A stretch of DNA of 64,000 nt from positions 248,001 through 312,000 of the forward strand of contig NZ_QAOJ01000005.1 of NCBI RefSeq assembly GCF_003050835.1, read 5' to 3'. Of the stretch, positions 17,724 through 26,531 are shown piece after piece. A program made the position numbers and the translations under genes. The notes under the pieces were generated by a model. The model saw nothing but the letters and a program-made list of their open reading frames with translations. It was not told where the DNA came from and did no database searches. The stretch comes from Pseudomonas sp. GV071. Its GTDB lineage: Bacteria > Pseudomonadota > Gammaproteobacteria > Pseudomonadales > Pseudomonadaceae. Position 1 is the stretch's first letter. Every line of letters starts with the position of its first letter.

Positions 17724-18568
17724 GTACGGCGCTGGCCCTGTTGCGCCGGCCCACGGTGGCCGTGTCGTTGCTGTATATCGTGCTGGTGGTGGTACTGGCG
17801 GCGCTCGCGCCGTGGCTGAGCCCGTTCGATCCGTCTGAGCAATTTATCGAAGGGCTGTCGATGGAGGGCGCGCCGCTGGCGCCTGGCGACACCTATTGGC
17901 TGGGCACCGACCTGCTCGGCCGTGACCTGCTCTCGCGGCTGATTTACGGCGCGCGCACTTCGCTGTTTATCGGCCTGGTGGCTAATGGCATGGCGGTGTT
18001 GATCGGTACCTTGGTGGGCCTAACGGCGGGCTTTTTACGCGGCTGGCTGGGCAGTGCGTTGATGCGCTTTACCGACTTGATGATGGCCTTCCCGGCGCTG
18101 CTGTTGGCGATTGCGCTGTCGGCGATTTTTCAGCCGAGTGTGTGGATCGTTGCCTTGGTGATCGCCATGGTCAACTGGGTGCAGGTGGCGCGGGTGATCT
18201 ATTCGGAAACCATCGCCCTGAGCGCCCGCGATTTTGTCGCGGTGGAGCGCACCCTTGGCGCCAGTTCGCTGCGCATTCTGTTCTCGCACCTGCTGCCGCA
18301 TTTGCTGCCGACCATTCTGGTCTGGGCCACCCTGGGCATCTCCACCACTGTGTTGCTGGAGGCCACCCTGTCGTACCTGGGCGTTGGCGTGCAGCCGCCC
18401 ACGCCGAGCTGGGGCAATATCATTTTCGAAAGCCAGACTTATTTCACCTCGGCGCCCTGGCTGGTGTTTATTCCGGGCGCGGCAATCATTCTGCTGTCGC
18501 TAGCCTTCAATCTGCTGGGCGACGCGCTGCGCGACGAGCTCGACCCTACGCTGCAAGGGAGAAGCTGA
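17720..18568 (+). CDS. ABC transporter permease, DppC/OppC-like
   Basis: A 282-residue inner-membrane permease of the peptide/nickel ABC class. It has the N-terminal membrane segment and a short periplasmic loop of the OppC type (LSPFDPSEQFIEG, YWLGTDLLGRDLLSRLIYGARTSL), then five more segments and the EAA-type coupling loop VERTLGASSLRILFSHLLPHLLP. GTDxxGRD is diagnostic for DppC-like subunits. With the DppB-like partner downstream it should form the channel for the substrate captured by the family-5 binding protein; the operon context points to an amide-containing compound. The start overlaps the amiR stop (ATGA). Confidence 0.92.
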   Translation: MSTALALLRRPTVAVSLLYIVLVVVLAALAPWLSPFDPSEQFIEGLSMEGAPLAPGDTYWLGTDLLGRDLLSRLIYGARTSLFIGLVANGMAVLIGTLVGLTAGFLRGWLGSALMRFTDLMMAFPALLLAIALSAIFQPSVWIVALVIAMVNWVQVARVIYSETIALSARDFVAVERTLGASSLRILFSHLLPHLLPTILVWATLGISTTVLLEATLSYLGVGVQPPTPSWGNIIFESQTYFTSAPWLVFIPGAAIILLSLAFNLLGDALRDELDPTLQGRS

Positions 18569-19495
18569 ATGCTGACCTTTATTGGCCGGCGTATCGGCTA
18601 CTCACTGCTGATTCTGCTGGGCGTCAGCCTGATCACCTACCTGCTGTTATTCATGCTACCGGCCGACCCGGCGCGGCAGATTGCCGGGCGTAGCGCCACG
18701 CCGGAAGTGGTGGCAGGTATTCGCGCGCAGCTGGGCCTGGACCTGCCCTTCTATCAGCAGTACGCCCACTACCTGGGCAACCTGTTGCAGGGCGATCTGG
18801 GCCGCTCCTATATCCAGCGCAGCCAGGTGACCGAGCTGCTTGGCTCGCGCTTGCAGCCGTCGCTGGAATTGATGGCCGCCGGTATCGGTTTCGAGTTGCT
18901 GATCGGTATCAGCCTGGGCGTTATCGCCGCGCTGCGTCGTGGCGGCATTGCCGATCGGCTGCTGACGGCGCTGTCGTTTATCGGTGTGTCAGCCCCGCAA
19001 TTTATCGCCGCCATGCTGTTTTTGTACTTCTTCGCCGTGCAGCTGGAGTGGTTCCCCATGGGCGGCTATGGCGGGCTCAAGCACCTGATGCTGCCGGCCC
19101 TGACACTGGGTTTGCTCGGCAGCGGCTGGTACTCGCGCATGGTGCGCTCGTCGATGATCGAGGTGCTGCACCAGGACTTTATCCGCACCGCCCGCGCCAA
19201 GGGCCTGAGCCGCGCCCGTGTGGTGCTGCGCCATGTGCTGCCAAACGCCATCGTGCCGATCATCCCCATGATCGGCATCGACATCGGCGTGTTCATGGGC
19301 GGGCTGGTGGTGGTCGAGTCGGTGTTTGGCTGGCCGGGTATTGGCCAGCTCGCCTGGCAGGCCATCCAGCAAGTGGACATTCCGGTGATCGTCGGTGTGA
19401 CCACCATCTGCGCCGTGGCCATCGTGCTCGGCAACCTGATTGCCGACCTGGTTATTCCGTTGATCGACCCGCGTATCGACATCAAAAAACACTGA
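18569..19495 (+). CDS. ABC transporter permease, DppB/OppB-like
   Basis: A 308-residue permease, partner of the preceding gene and abutting its stop codon without a gap. The N-terminus MLTFIGRRIGYSLLILLGVSLITYLLLFMLPADPAR is the standard DppB opening. A large periplasmic loop follows (QLGLDLPFYQQYAHYLGNLLQGDLGRSY), then five further membrane segments. The coupling motif is RTARAKGLSRARVVLRHVLPNAIVPI. Gene order C-then-B is the reverse of the usual dppBC order. Confidence 0.92.
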   Translation: MLTFIGRRIGYSLLILLGVSLITYLLLFMLPADPARQIAGRSATPEVVAGIRAQLGLDLPFYQQYAHYLGNLLQGDLGRSYIQRSQVTELLGSRLQPSLELMAAGIGFELLIGISLGVIAALRRGGIADRLLTALSFIGVSAPQFIAAMLFLYFFAVQLEWFPMGGYGGLKHLMLPALTLGLLGSGWYSRMVRSSMIEVLHQDFIRTARAKGLSRARVVLRHVLPNAIVPIIPMIGIDIGVFMGGLVVVESVFGWPGIGQLAWQAIQQVDIPVIVGVTTICAVAIVLGNLIADLVIPLIDPRIDIKKH

Positions 19496-19534
19496 CTTCC
19501 AACACACAACAATCCCCAGCAAAGAGGCAGGAGC

Positions 19535-21157
19535 ATGAAGCGCACAGCACTATCCCTGGTTATCGCCGCCACGCTGTTTACAGGCCCGTTAATGGCCGAT
19601 GAGCTGGTGGACGCCAACGCCAAGAACGGCGGCAGCATTATCGTCACCTACCAGAACGACGTCGCCACCCTGGACCCGGCCATTGGCTACGACTGGCAGA
19701 ACTGGTCGATGATCAAAAGCCTGTTCGACGGCCTGATGGACTACAAACCCGGCACCACCGAATTGGTGAAGGATCTGGCCGAGGACTACAGCATTTCCGC
19801 CGACGGTCTGGTGTACAGCTTCACCCTGAAAAAAGGCGTGAAGTTCCACAACGGCCGCGAGATGAAAGCGAGCGACGTGAAGTACTCGCTGGAGCGCACC
19901 GTCAACCCGAAAACCCAGAGCCCAGGCGCTGGTTTCTTCAGTTCGATTGCCGGCTATGAAGACGTCACCGGCGGCAAAAGCGAAACCCTCAGCGGCGTGG
20001 AAGCCACCGACGATTACCACGTAAAAATCACTCTGAGTGCGCCGAACGCCACCTTCTTGCACATCATGGCGATCAACTTCGCCTCGGTGGTGCCGAAGGA
20101 AGAAGTGGAGAAGTGGGGCGCCGACTTCGGCAAGCATCCGGTCGGCACCGGCGCCTACAGCCTCGGTGAATGGAAGCTGGGCCAGCAGATCGTGTTCAAG
20201 AAGAACCCAGCCTATTTCCGCGCCGGCCTGCCGCACCTCGATGCCATTACCTTTGAAGTGGGCCAGGACCCGATGGTCGCCCTGCTGCGCCTGGAAAAAG
20301 GCGAAGTGGATATCGCTGGCGACGGCGTGCCACCGGCCAAATTCCTGCAGTTCAAGAACGACCCGAAATTCAAGGACCGCATGGTGGTGGGCGAGCAATT
20401 GCACACCGGCTACCTGACCCTGAAAACCACCCTGCCGCCCTTCGATAACCTGAAGGTGCGCCAGGCCGTGAACATGGCCATCAGCAAAGACCGCATCGTG
20501 CGCATCATCAACGGCCGCGCCACCCCGGCCAACCAGCCGCTGCCGCCGGCGATGCCGGGCTACGACAAGGCATACAAGGGCTACGCCTACGACGTGGAAG
20601 GCGCGAAGAAGCTGTTGGCTGAAGCCGGTTTTGCCAAGGGTTTTGATACCGAACTGTTTGTGATGAACACCGAGCCGCAGCCGCGCATCGCTCAGTCCAT
20701 TCAGCAAGACCTGGCCAAGGTCGGCATTCGCGCGCAGATCAAATCCCTGGCCCAGGCCAACGTGATCGCCGCCGGCAGTGCCAAAGACCAGGCGCCGATG
20801 GTGTGGTCTGGCGGCATGGGCTGGATCGCCGACTTCCCCGATCCGTCCAACTTCTACGGCCCGATTCTGGGTTGCAGCGGTGCGGTGGATGGCGGCTGGA
20901 ACTGGTCGCTGTACTGCAACAAGAAACTGGACGCCGACGCGGCCAAAGCCGATGCCATGGCCAAGCCCGAGCAGTCGGCTGAACGCATTGCGCTGTGGAG
21001 CAAGATTTTCACCGACGTGATGGCCGATGCGCCGTGGGTGCCGATCTTCAACGAGCAGCGCTTTACCGTGCGCTCCGAACGGATGGCTGGGGGTAACGAC
21101 CTCTACGTAGATCCGGTCCACGTTCCGGTGAACTACGACCATATCTCGCTGAAGTAA
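19535..21157 (+). CDS. Family 5 extracellular solute-binding protein (DppA/OppA-like)
   Basis: A 540-residue secreted binding protein. A signal peptide (residues 1-21, MKRTALSLVIAATLFTGPLMA) precedes the SBP_bac_5 fold: TLDPAIGYDWQNWSMIKSLFDGLMDY, GLVYSFTLKKGVKFHNGREMKASDVKYSLER and VRQAVNMAISKDRIVRIINGRATPANQPLPP. There is no lipobox cysteine, so it is expected free in the periplasm. The family binds peptides, nickel-chelates, glutathione or other organic ligands. In this operon an acylated amine or amide is a reasonable guess, unproven. It starts 40 bp after the permease with a good SD (AGGCAGGAG). Confidence 0.92.
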   Translation: MKRTALSLVIAATLFTGPLMADELVDANAKNGGSIIVTYQNDVATLDPAIGYDWQNWSMIKSLFDGLMDYKPGTTELVKDLAEDYSISADGLVYSFTLKKGVKFHNGREMKASDVKYSLERTVNPKTQSPGAGFFSSIAGYEDVTGGKSETLSGVEATDDYHVKITLSAPNATFLHIMAINFASVVPKEEVEKWGADFGKHPVGTGAYSLGEWKLGQQIVFKKNPAYFRAGLPHLDAITFEVGQDPMVALLRLEKGEVDIAGDGVPPAKFLQFKNDPKFKDRMVVGEQLHTGYLTLKTTLPPFDNLKVRQAVNMAISKDRIVRIINGRATPANQPLPPAMPGYDKAYKGYAYDVEGAKKLLAEAGFAKGFDTELFVMNTEPQPRIAQSIQQDLAKVGIRAQIKSLAQANVIAAGSAKDQAPMVWSGGMGWIADFPDPSNFYGPILGCSGAVDGGWNWSLYCNKKLDADAAKADAMAKPEQSAERIALWSKIFTDVMADAPWVPIFNEQRFTVRSERMAGGNDLYVDPVHVPVNYDHISLK

Positions 21158-21215
21158 TTAACTGACTGCGTAACGGCGGCAGATTGAAAAGCCGCCGTTC
21201 GAAGGGAGCGTTTTT

Positions 21216-22163
21216 ATGTGTCAGAACTGCCTGGTTAAAACCATTCACAGCGTGCACAACCACTTCGGTTGGGACCGCAGCATCGAGCCCGTCCTGCGCG
21301 TGGCGCCGGGGCAGATGCTGGAGTTTCAGTGCCTGGATTCCTCCAACGGCTACTTCACCCCGCAGTCGGTGGTCGGCGACGTGGCGACCATGTCGTTTGA
21401 CCAGATCAACCCGGTGACCGGGCCGATCTTTGTCGAGGGCGCCGAGCCCGGCGACATCCTCAAAATCACCATCGACAGCTTCAAGCCCAGCGGCTTTGGC
21501 TGGACGGCAAATATTCCTGGTTTCGGCCTGCTCGCCGACCAGTTCAAAGACCCGGCCCTGGCGCTGTGGCACTACGACAAAGCCAGCCTGGCACCCGCCG
21601 CCTTCGGCCAGTTCGCCAAGGTGCCGCTCAAGCCGTTCGCCGGCACCATCGGGCTGGCTCCGGCCGAAGCCGGCTTGCACTCGGTGGTGCCTCCACGGCG
21701 CGTGGGCGGCAACCTGGATATCCGCGACCTGGCCGCCGGCACCACGTTGTACCTGCCGGTTGAAGTGGCCGGTGCGCTGCTGTCGATTGGCGACACCCAC
21801 GCCGCGCAAGGCGATGGCGAAGTCGGCGGCACCGCCATCGAAAGCGCCATGGACGTGGTGGTGCAGGTCGACCTGATCAAAGACACGCCACTGGCCACCC
21901 CGCGCTTCAGCACCCCCGGCCCCGTGACCCGCCACCTGGACAGCGCCGGCTACGAAGCCTTTACCGGCATCGGCCCGGACCTGATGGAAGCGGCGCGCCA
22001 GGCCGTGAGCAACACCATCGACTGGCTGTGCCGCGAGCACAAAATGCCGGCCGAACAGGCCTACATGCTCTGCTCGGTGTGCGGTGATTTGCGCATCAGC
22101 GAAATCGTCGACCTGCCGAACTGGGTGGTGTCGTTCTACTTCCCGAAAGTGGTGTTTGCGTGA
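21216..22163 (+). CDS. Acetamidase/formamidase family hydrolase
   Basis: A 315-residue cytosolic enzyme of the FmdA/AmdA family, which hydrolyses formamide or acetamide to ammonia and the acid. Family landmarks are the N-terminal metal-region histidines (IHSVHNHFGWDRSIEPVLRV), GPIFVEGAEPGDILKI, VPPRRVGGNLDIRDLAAGTTLYLPVEVAGALLSIGDTHAAQGDGEVGGTAIE and the C-terminal CSVCGDLRISEIVD. This is unrelated to the nitrilase-type amidase AmiE normally regulated by AmiC/AmiR. Its presence supports amides as inducer and nitrogen source. It overlaps the next gene by 4 nt (GTGA). Confidence 0.93.
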   Translation: MCQNCLVKTIHSVHNHFGWDRSIEPVLRVAPGQMLEFQCLDSSNGYFTPQSVVGDVATMSFDQINPVTGPIFVEGAEPGDILKITIDSFKPSGFGWTANIPGFGLLADQFKDPALALWHYDKASLAPAAFGQFAKVPLKPFAGTIGLAPAEAGLHSVVPPRRVGGNLDIRDLAAGTTLYLPVEVAGALLSIGDTHAAQGDGEVGGTAIESAMDVVVQVDLIKDTPLATPRFSTPGPVTRHLDSAGYEAFTGIGPDLMEAARQAVSNTIDWLCREHKMPAEQAYMLCSVCGDLRISEIVDLPNWVVSFYFPKVVFA

Positions 22164-23893
22164 GCCAGAACGACAGTCAGGCGATTCTCTCGGTGGAGCG
22201 GCTGTCCATCGAGTTCGGCGCCAAGCGGGTGGTCGATGACCTGAGCTTTACCCTGTATCCGAAACAGACGCTGTGCATCGCTGGCGAGTCCGGCAGCGGT
22301 AAATCGCTGACCTCGCTGGCGATCATGGGCCTGCTGCCGAAACCTGCACGCACACCCAGCGGCGCGATTCTGTTCGAGAACCGCGACCTGCTCAGCCTCG
22401 GCGAACGCGAACGGCAGCAACTGCGCGGCAAAGATATCGGGATGATTTTTCAGGAGCCGATGACCTCGCTGAACCCGCTGATGACCGTCGGCCAGCAGTT
22501 GGCGGAAACCTTGCGCCGCCATGAGCCGCTGTCACGCCAGGCGATCGCCCAGCGTTGTCGGGAAATGCTCGAAGCGGTGCGCATGCCGCAGGTGGAAAAA
22601 CGCCTGACCCAGTATCCCCATGAACTCTCCGGCGGCATGCGTCAGCGAGTGATGATCGCCATGGCCATGCTCTGTCGGCCCAAGATTCTGATTGCCGACG
22701 AACCGACCACGGCGCTGGACGTGACCATTCAGGCGCAGATCCTCGAGCTGATGCGCGAGTTGCAGCAGCAATACGGCACCAGCCTGCTGCTGATCACCCA
22801 CGACATGGGCGTGGTGGCGGAAATGGCCGATCAGGTGGTGGTGATGAACCAGGGCCGCGTGGAGGAACAGGCGCCGGTTCGTCAACTGTTCGCCGCGCCG
22901 CAAGCCGCCTATACACAGAAGCTTCTGGCAGCCGTGCCGGTGCTGGGCAGCGCCGGTATTCCCGAAGACCTGAGCCTGCAACCGGCGCTGCTTGAAGTGC
23001 GCAACCTGAGCGTGCGGTTCCCGCTGCGCAACGGCTGGTTCGAGGCCGGCAAGAATGTGCACGCCGTGGAAAACCTCAACTTCGATCTGCGTGCCGGCGA
23101 AACCCTGGGGCTGGTCGGCGAGAGCGGCTGCGGCAAGTCCACCACCGGCAAGGCGCTGATGAACATGCTCGCCTATGAAGGCAGCGTGAAGCTGCTTGGC
23201 CAGGAGTTGAATGGCCTGCAAGGCGAGGCCCTGCAACGTGTGCGTCGTGACGTGCAGATGGTGTTTCAAGACCCCTATGCCGCCCTCAACCCACGCAAAA
23301 CAATTTTCGAATTGGTGGGTGAGCCGCTGCTGATTCACGACCGCTTGCCCACTGGCCAACGCCGCGAACGCGTGGCGCAATTGCTTCAGCAGGTTGGCTT
23401 GCCGGGAGAGGCCATGGCGCGTTATCCGCACCAGTTTTCGGGCGGCCAGCGGCAGCGCATTTGCATCGCTCGGGCGCTGGCGTTGAACCCGAAAGTGATC
23501 ATTGCCGACGAATCGGTTTCGGCCCTGGATGTGTCGGTGCAAGCTCAGGTGCTGGAGCTGCTGGAACAACTGCGCGAAGAACAGGGTTTGAGCTACCTGT
23601 TTATCTCCCACGATATGGCCGTGGTGGAACGCATCTGCCACCGCGTGGCGGTGATGGTTGGCGGGCAGATCGTCGAGATCGGTCGGCGCGACCAGGTGCT
23701 ACACAACCCACAGCACCCCTACACCAAACGCCTGCTCAGCGCCGTGCCGCTGCCGGACGTGGAGCGCAAACGCGACTTCAAAAGCCTGCTGCAGGAATTC
23801 CGCACACCGAGCCCGATCAAGGAGCTGGGGTTTGTCGCACCGGTGCAGCAGTTTGTGCAGGTCAGCGAAGAACATGCGGTGGCGGCGACCTAG
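22160..23893 (+). CDS. ABC transporter ATPase, fused DppD-DppF type
   Basis: A 577-residue protein containing two peptide-class nucleotide-binding domains in one chain, as in GsiA. First domain: Walker A GESGSGKS, signature LSGGMRQRV, Walker [13 protein letters not shown]. Second domain from ~residue 275: Walker [10 protein letters not shown], signature FSGGQRQRI, Walker [13 protein letters not shown], where the usual Pro after Glu is Ser. Each half ends with the oligopeptide-type C-terminal extension ([15 protein letters not shown]). Translation starts at GTG overlapping the acetamidase stop. It energises the two permeases of the operon and is its last gene; a REP doublet follows. Confidence 0.94.
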   Translation: MSQNDSQAILSVERLSIEFGAKRVVDDLSFTLYPKQTLCIAGESGSGKSLTSLAIMGLLPKPARTPSGAILFENRDLLSLGERERQQLRGKDIGMIFQEPMTSLNPLMTVGQQLAETLRRHEPLSRQAIAQRCREMLEAVRMPQVEKRLTQYPHELSGGMRQRVMIAMAMLCRPKILIADEPTTALDVTIQAQILELMRELQQQYGTSLLLITHDMGVVAEMADQVVVMNQGRVEEQAPVRQLFAAPQAAYTQKLLAAVPVLGSAGIPEDLSLQPALLEVRNLSVRFPLRNGWFEAGKNVHAVENLNFDLRAGETLGLVGESGCGKSTTGKALMNMLAYEGSVKLLGQELNGLQGEALQRVRRDVQMVFQDPYAALNPRKTIFELVGEPLLIHDRLPTGQRRERVAQLLQQVGLPGEAMARYPHQFSGGQRQRICIARALALNPKVIIADESVSALDVSVQAQVLELLEQLREEQGLSYLFISHDMAVVERICHRVAVMVGGQIVEIGRRDQVLHNPQHPYTKRLLSAVPLPDVERKRDFKSLLQEFRTPSPIKELGFVAPVQQFVQVSEEHAVAAT

Positions 23894-23903
23894 ATCAAAA
23901 GCA

Positions 23904-24000
23904 TCGCGGCTAAAGCCCCTCCCACAAGGAATTGAAGCCTCTTGTGAGAATGAGGTTGGCCAAGGGGATGAGGTCATTGTGGGAGGGGCTTCAGCCGCGA
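23904..24000. repeat. REP doublet, GTGGGAGGGGC subtype
   Basis: Inverted copies TCGCGGCTAAAGCCCCTCCC and GGGAGGGGCTTCAGCCGCGA are separated by about 55 bases, a wider spacing than in the other doublets. It lies directly after the amide-transport operon. Confidence 0.88.
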
Positions 24001-24148
24001 TTCCTGAAAAAGGTAATCACACGCTTGACCTCAAGGTAGGTGAGGCCCAACCCGTACCAAAACCTTACGCACGAAAAGTAGACAGATCGACGCCCCGCTC
24101 CGCCGCCCTTACGGTCTCTTCACCCCCAATCGGACGGAGACCTGCGCC

Positions 24149-24250
24149 ATGTGGCTGATCAACGCAACCCTCAACAACGCCCATATCCTGTTCGCCATCG
24201 CCGCGTTCCTCTGGCTGATGGCACACCTGGCCTACGGCCCGGCCGAGTGA
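24149..24250 (+). CDS. Candidate 33-residue single-span membrane peptide
   Basis: ATG at 24149 opens a 33-codon frame whose product starts MWLINATLNN, has a hydrophobic core (ILFAIAAFLWLMAHLA) long enough to cross a membrane, and ends YGPAE. GGAG lies 10 bases before the start. It ends two bases before the stop codon of the convergent WYL regulator. It resembles no family known to me; the evidence is hydrophobicity plus a ribosome-binding site only. Confidence 0.4.
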   Translation: MWLINATLNNAHILFAIAAFLWLMAHLAYGPAE

Positions 24251-24251
24251 C

Positions 24252-25121
24252 TCAATACAGCCAAGGCTGCAACGCGTCGATGTTAGCGACGACGATCTGC
24301 TGCGCGCTGGCTTTGCTTTGCACTTTGCTGGCGTCGATCTGGTAGCGCTGCAGCACGTATTGCACCAGCGCGCCGCGGCTGGCGACGCGCAGCTGGCCGG
24401 CGTGCATGCCGTAGTCGATTTCAATGATTGCTTGCTGCCCGGCGCTCAGGCGTGAGTCGGGGACGATGATCACGTCCACCTCGGTAGCCCAACCGACATC
24501 ACCGTCGATGCCGTGCTCGGAGACGTCCAGCACGTCCGGCTCGCCGCGCAGGCGGCTGAGAACAAAGTCGCGGTAGTCGCGGTTCTTTTCGCAATAGGCG
24601 CGTACGTGCCAGCGCATGCCGGTGTAAACCAGCGTGTGCGGCGCGATCAGGCGCGTTTCGGCCACCGGATTGGCCAGCGACACATACTCGCACTCCAGCC
24701 GCAGCCCTTCACGGCAGGCGCGCAGCAGCGGGCGCAGCACTTCCGGGCGCACCGAGCGGTCGGGCACCTTGAGCACTTCGGTATGGGCATAGGCCAGCGC
24801 CAGCCCGTCGATGTGCGGGGAGCGCTCGTGGTTCTGGTTGAGCAAGTGCAGGTAGGCGCTGGCACTGTCATCGATAAACAGCGGGGCGAAGGTTTTGCTC
24901 GGCACGTAGCCTTTCAGGTGTTTGTCGTAATCGAGATTCTTCGGCGCGTATTCGCTGAGGTAGCTGTTGATGTCTTTCGACGCCTGCTGACGGCTGATGC
25001 CAAAACTCTGCATCAGGTGTCCCGTGGTCAGCCGCCCTTCCCACCAGGCCACGGTTTCGATCAGGCGGTAGCGCAAGGCAAGGTCCCAGCGCACGTGTTC
25101 GATGGATTGTTTGCGTTTCAT
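24252..25121 (-). CDS. WYL-domain transcriptional regulator (BrxR/CapW-like)
   Basis: A 289-residue regulator. Residues ~10-95 form a winged helix (ALRYRLIETVAWWEGRLTTGHLMQSFGISRQQASKDINSYL) followed by NLDYDKHLKGYVPSKTFAPLF. Residues ~120-210 are a WYL domain (LRPLLRACREGLRLECEYVS, APHTLVYTGMRWHVRAYCEKNRDYRDFVLSRL), and a C-terminal dimerisation domain follows. This architecture matches BrxR/CapW repressors, which control BREX, CBASS and other defence loci and bind inverted repeats. No defence operon is adjacent here, so it may act on its own promoter or distant genes. A perfect 40-bp palindrome 84 bp upstream of the start is the likely operator. Confidence 0.85.
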   Translation of the reverse strand: MKRKQSIEHVRWDLALRYRLIETVAWWEGRLTTGHLMQSFGISRQQASKDINSYLSEYAPKNLDYDKHLKGYVPSKTFAPLFIDDSASAYLHLLNQNHERSPHIDGLALAYAHTEVLKVPDRSVRPEVLRPLLRACREGLRLECEYVSLANPVAETRLIAPHTLVYTGMRWHVRAYCEKNRDYRDFVLSRLRGEPDVLDVSEHGIDGDVGWATEVDVIIVPDSRLSAGQQAIIEIDYGMHAGQLRVASRGALVQYVLQRYQIDASKVQSKASAQQIVVANIDALQPWLY

Positions 25122-25204
25122 CCCTGGCCCACCTGCTGCAATTGTTTACCTATGCGGGTAACTATCGTGGATATGTCTTGTGGATGTACATATCGCTGCA
25201 GGCA

Positions 25205-25244
25205 TGTAGCCAAAATGGCTACGATCGTAGCCATTTTGGCTACA
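25205..25244. promoter_or_regulatory. Perfect 40-bp palindrome, probable WYL-regulator operator
   Basis: Both 20-base halves are exact reverse complements. Each half is itself a shorter inverted repeat, GTAGCC-N5-GGCTAC (AAAAT in the left half, ATTTT in the right), so the site looks like two adjacent dimer half-boxes. It lies 84 bp upstream of the WYL gene start and about 500 bp upstream of the ABC transporter start. Confidence 0.75.
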
Positions 25245-25741
25245 CCTCCGGCCTGGAAATTTCGCACCTGCCAGCCATCTCCGTATGAGTTGACCATATT
25301 GGAGACCAAACCTAACCTGCGCACATCCCGCCCATGGCAGTAAGCCGTCCAACCTATTCAGGACGCGCCGACCCCTTGGGCGTTTTGCTTTCTGGAGTTA
25401 AGGAATGACTACAGCAATCCTGATTGATTTCATCCTTGCCCTATGTAGCAGAGCATTCCGGAAAGCCTAATGGAGCATATCGACGGGCTGCGTTCGACTT
25501 GCCCAAAACCTGCGCCGCGCATCAAACCCGCAGGCTGAGTTGCCTTCTTCCCCCACAAACCACTCGAAATCCCCCCTTTTGCATCTTCGCGCCAGCCACT
25601 TGCGCTGAAGCGACACCGCATTAGCCTGCGACTAAATAGCTCTCCGGCCAGTCTTGGCTGCTGTTCCGACGCTATGCTAGGTTGCAGCCTCGCCAGGAAA
25701 GTCGCCGCATTCAGCGCACCCGAAGAACAAGAGGACACCCC
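25245..25741. other. Intergenic region before the amino-acid ABC operon
   Basis: About 500 bp between the WYL palindrome and the transporter. It holds the candidate small frame at 25405-25470, C-rich sequence, and presumably the promoter of the ABC operon, for which no clear -35/-10 pair was found. GC content dips here relative to the flanking genes. Confidence 0.45.
25405..25470 (+). CDS. Candidate 21-residue leader peptide
   Basis: ATG at 25405 is preceded by TCTGGAGTTAAGGA, with GGAG 7 bases away. It encodes MTTAILIDFILALCSRAFRKA and stops at 25470; the stop overlaps a second possible ATG. It lies in the leader of the basic-amino-acid ABC operon and could be a translated leader, but no terminator/antiterminator pair was seen. 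Low confidence. Confidence 0.25.
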   Translation: MTTAILIDFILALCSRAFRKA

Positions 25742-26515
25742 ATGGCCGAGGCTACGCCCGCGCTTGAGATTCGCAATTTGCACAAACGCTACGGCGACCT
25801 TGAAGTGCTCAAGGGCATCTCGCTCACTGCCCGCGACGGCGATGTGATTTCGATCCTCGGTTCTTCCGGTTCTGGCAAATCCACGTTTTTGCGTTGCATC
25901 AACCTGTTGGAAAACCCGCATCAGGGCCAGATTCTGGTGGCTGGCGAAGAGCTCAAGCTCAAGGCCGCGAAGAACGGCGAGCTGGTGGCGGCCGACAACA
26001 AACAGATCAATCGCCTGCGCAGCGAGATCGGTTTTGTATTCCAGAACTTCAATCTGTGGCCGCACATGACCGTGCTCGACAACATCATCGAGGCGCCACG
26101 CCGGGTGCTGGGCTTGAGCAAGGCCGAGGCCACCGAACGCGCTGAGGCGCTGTTGGCCAAGGTCGGCATTGGCGACAAACGCCATGTGTACCCGGCGCAA
26201 CTGTCCGGCGGCCAACAACAGCGTGCAGCCATCGCGCGCACGCTGGCCATGCAACCTAAAGTGATTCTGTTCGACGAGCCCACCTCGGCACTCGACCCTG
26301 AAATGGTCCAGGAAGTGCTGAACGTGATTCGTGCGCTTGCCGAAGAAGGCCGCACCATGCTGCTGGTCACCCACGAAATGAATTTCGCCCGCCAGGTGTC
26401 CAGTGAAGTGGTGTTTTTGCACCAGGGCCTGGTGGAGGAACAAGGTTCGCCCGAGCAAGTGTTCAGCAACCCGAACTCGGCGCGCTGCAAGCAATTCATG
26501 TCCAGCAATCGCTAA
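25742..26515 (+). CDS. Polar/basic amino acid ABC transporter ATPase (HisP-like)
   Basis: A 257-residue ATPase of the polar amino acid uptake class. The start is at MAEATPALEIRNLHKRYG, preceded by AAGAGGA; an upstream in-frame extension lacks conservation. Walker A is GSSGSGKST, the signature is LSGGQQQRAAIARTLAM, Walker B is VILFDEPTSALDPE, and the switch histidine lies in LVTHEMNFAR. The HisP-class insertion (EELKLKAAKNGELVAADNKQINRLRSEIGFVFQ) points to the histidine/lysine/arginine/ornithine type. It is first of a four-gene operon with binding protein and two permeases, in the same order as PA5152-PA5155 from memory. Confidence 0.94.
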   Translation: MAEATPALEIRNLHKRYGDLEVLKGISLTARDGDVISILGSSGSGKSTFLRCINLLENPHQGQILVAGEELKLKAAKNGELVAADNKQINRLRSEIGFVFQNFNLWPHMTVLDNIIEAPRRVLGLSKAEATERAEALLAKVGIGDKRHVYPAQLSGGQQQRAAIARTLAMQPKVILFDEPTSALDPEMVQEVLNVIRALAEEGRTMLLVTHEMNFARQVSSEVVFLHQGLVEEQGSPEQVFSNPNSARCKQFMSSNR

Positions 26516-26531
26516 CACGGAGCAATAACCC

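Noticed and set aside
19589..21142. 517-codon antisense frame opposite the family-5 binding protein
   Set aside because: Shadow frame; the plus strand has a signal peptide and conserved binding-protein motifs.
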